Shown here: piece after piece, positions 13,098-13,292 of the stretch
Layout of the letters: the number at the start of each line of letters is the position of its first letter
Position numbering within the stretch: the stretch's first letter is position 1
Assembly: GCA_030038335.1 (NCBI GenBank)
Contig: JASHPC010000205.1
Span: 1-13,292 of the forward strand
Length of the DNA stretch: 13,292 bases
Origin: Vulcanimicrobiota bacterium
Lineage (GTDB): Bacteria; Vulcanimicrobiota; Vulcanimicrobiia; Vulcanimicrobiales; Vulcanimicrobiaceae
Direction of reading: 5' to 3'
Made by a program: the position numbers and the translations under genes
The notes under the pieces: model-generated
Database searches by the model: none
Told to the model about the DNA's origin: nothing
What the model saw: only the letters and a program-made list of their open reading frames with translations

Positions 13098-13292
13098 TGC
13101 ACGCCGGCCCTTTGCTTGCGGTAATAGTATTTTTTGCGGTATGCGGATTGGGCGTGGTTGCGGCGACGTTTGTTACGGAGCGTCGTGCCGGGGTGGTGAT
13201 GGGGTGGATCGCAGTTGCAGCGGCGCTGGTGGCGTTGTACGCGGGGGCGCTAGGCCTGGCGGGGCAGAGTTTTGCGGTAACGGTATGGTGGA
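13094..13292 (+). CDS. hyfB: HyfB/NuoL-like membrane subunit, N-terminal fragment
   Basis: The first 66 codons are visible before the window ends. They start at ATG 13094 (overlapping the hyfI stop) or the next codon, ATG 13097. The peptide has two hydrophobic helices separated by FVTERRAG and ends GLAGQSFAVTVWW, like the first helices of HyfB-type antiporter subunits just before the DPLSAFF-like region. It would be a second antiporter-like pump in the complex. No stop is seen before the edge. Identification rests on context and a short match, so it is less certain than the genes before it. Confidence 0.7.
   Translation, partial: MMHAGPLLAVIVFFAVCGLGVVAATFVTERRAGVVMGWIAVAAALVALYAGALGLAGQSFAVTVWW

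Overview
The window looks like a chromosomal stretch from a moderately GC-rich environmental bacterium. It has a bacterial-type rpsO, Shine-Dalgarno-led operons and many ATGA/GTGA gene overlaps. The phylum cannot be fixed from sequence reading alone. A lineage such as Eremiobacterota is a guess from overall gene style, not a demonstrated assignment.

Layout, left to right. (1) Positions 1-1373, minus strand: the N-terminal 457 codons of a HerA-type ATPase, running off the left edge. (2) 1453-1500: a fluoride (crcB-type) riboswitch, followed by a two-gene unit encoding an unrecognised helical protein (1521-2078) and a HAD-family phosphatase-like protein (2075-2731). (3) Convergent rpsO (2989-2720, minus) with a recognisable promoter. 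(4) An SDR oxidoreductase (3137-3907) and a PfpI/DJ-1 protein (3955-4515), both with altered catalytic residues. (5) 4522-4573: a second fluoride riboswitch, then two overlapping MutS-like ATPase genes (4609-6165, 6162-7676). (6) 7704-7757: a third fluoride riboswitch, then a tightly coupled operon related to group 4 [NiFe]-hydrogenases and complex I: hyfC-, hyfE-, hyfF-, hyfG-, hyfI- and hyfB-like genes. The last runs off the right edge.

The main observation is that three separate fluoride riboswitches lie within about 6.3 kb, each heading a different transcription unit. In all three, the 3' strand of the pseudoknot is complementary to the Shine-Dalgarno sequence of the first gene. This suggests translational switching that turns expression on when fluoride is bound. 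No fluoride exporter (crcB or eriC-F) is seen in the window. The controlled genes are instead a HAD protein, a MutS-like pair and a membrane redox complex.

The membrane complex is probably not a hydrogenase. Its large subunit lacks three of the four cysteines that bind NiFe, yet the small-subunit [4Fe-4S] cysteines and the ion-pumping residues of the antiporter-like subunit are kept. The small subunit also carries an N-terminal single-cluster ferredoxin module, and no separate hyfH-type ferredoxin gene is seen within the sequenced part of the operon. I read it as an Ehr-like (energy-converting-hydrogenase-related) ion-pumping complex placed under fluoride control. No gap longer than about 150 bp lacks an assigned function, and I saw no tRNA, rRNA, CRISPR or mobile element.
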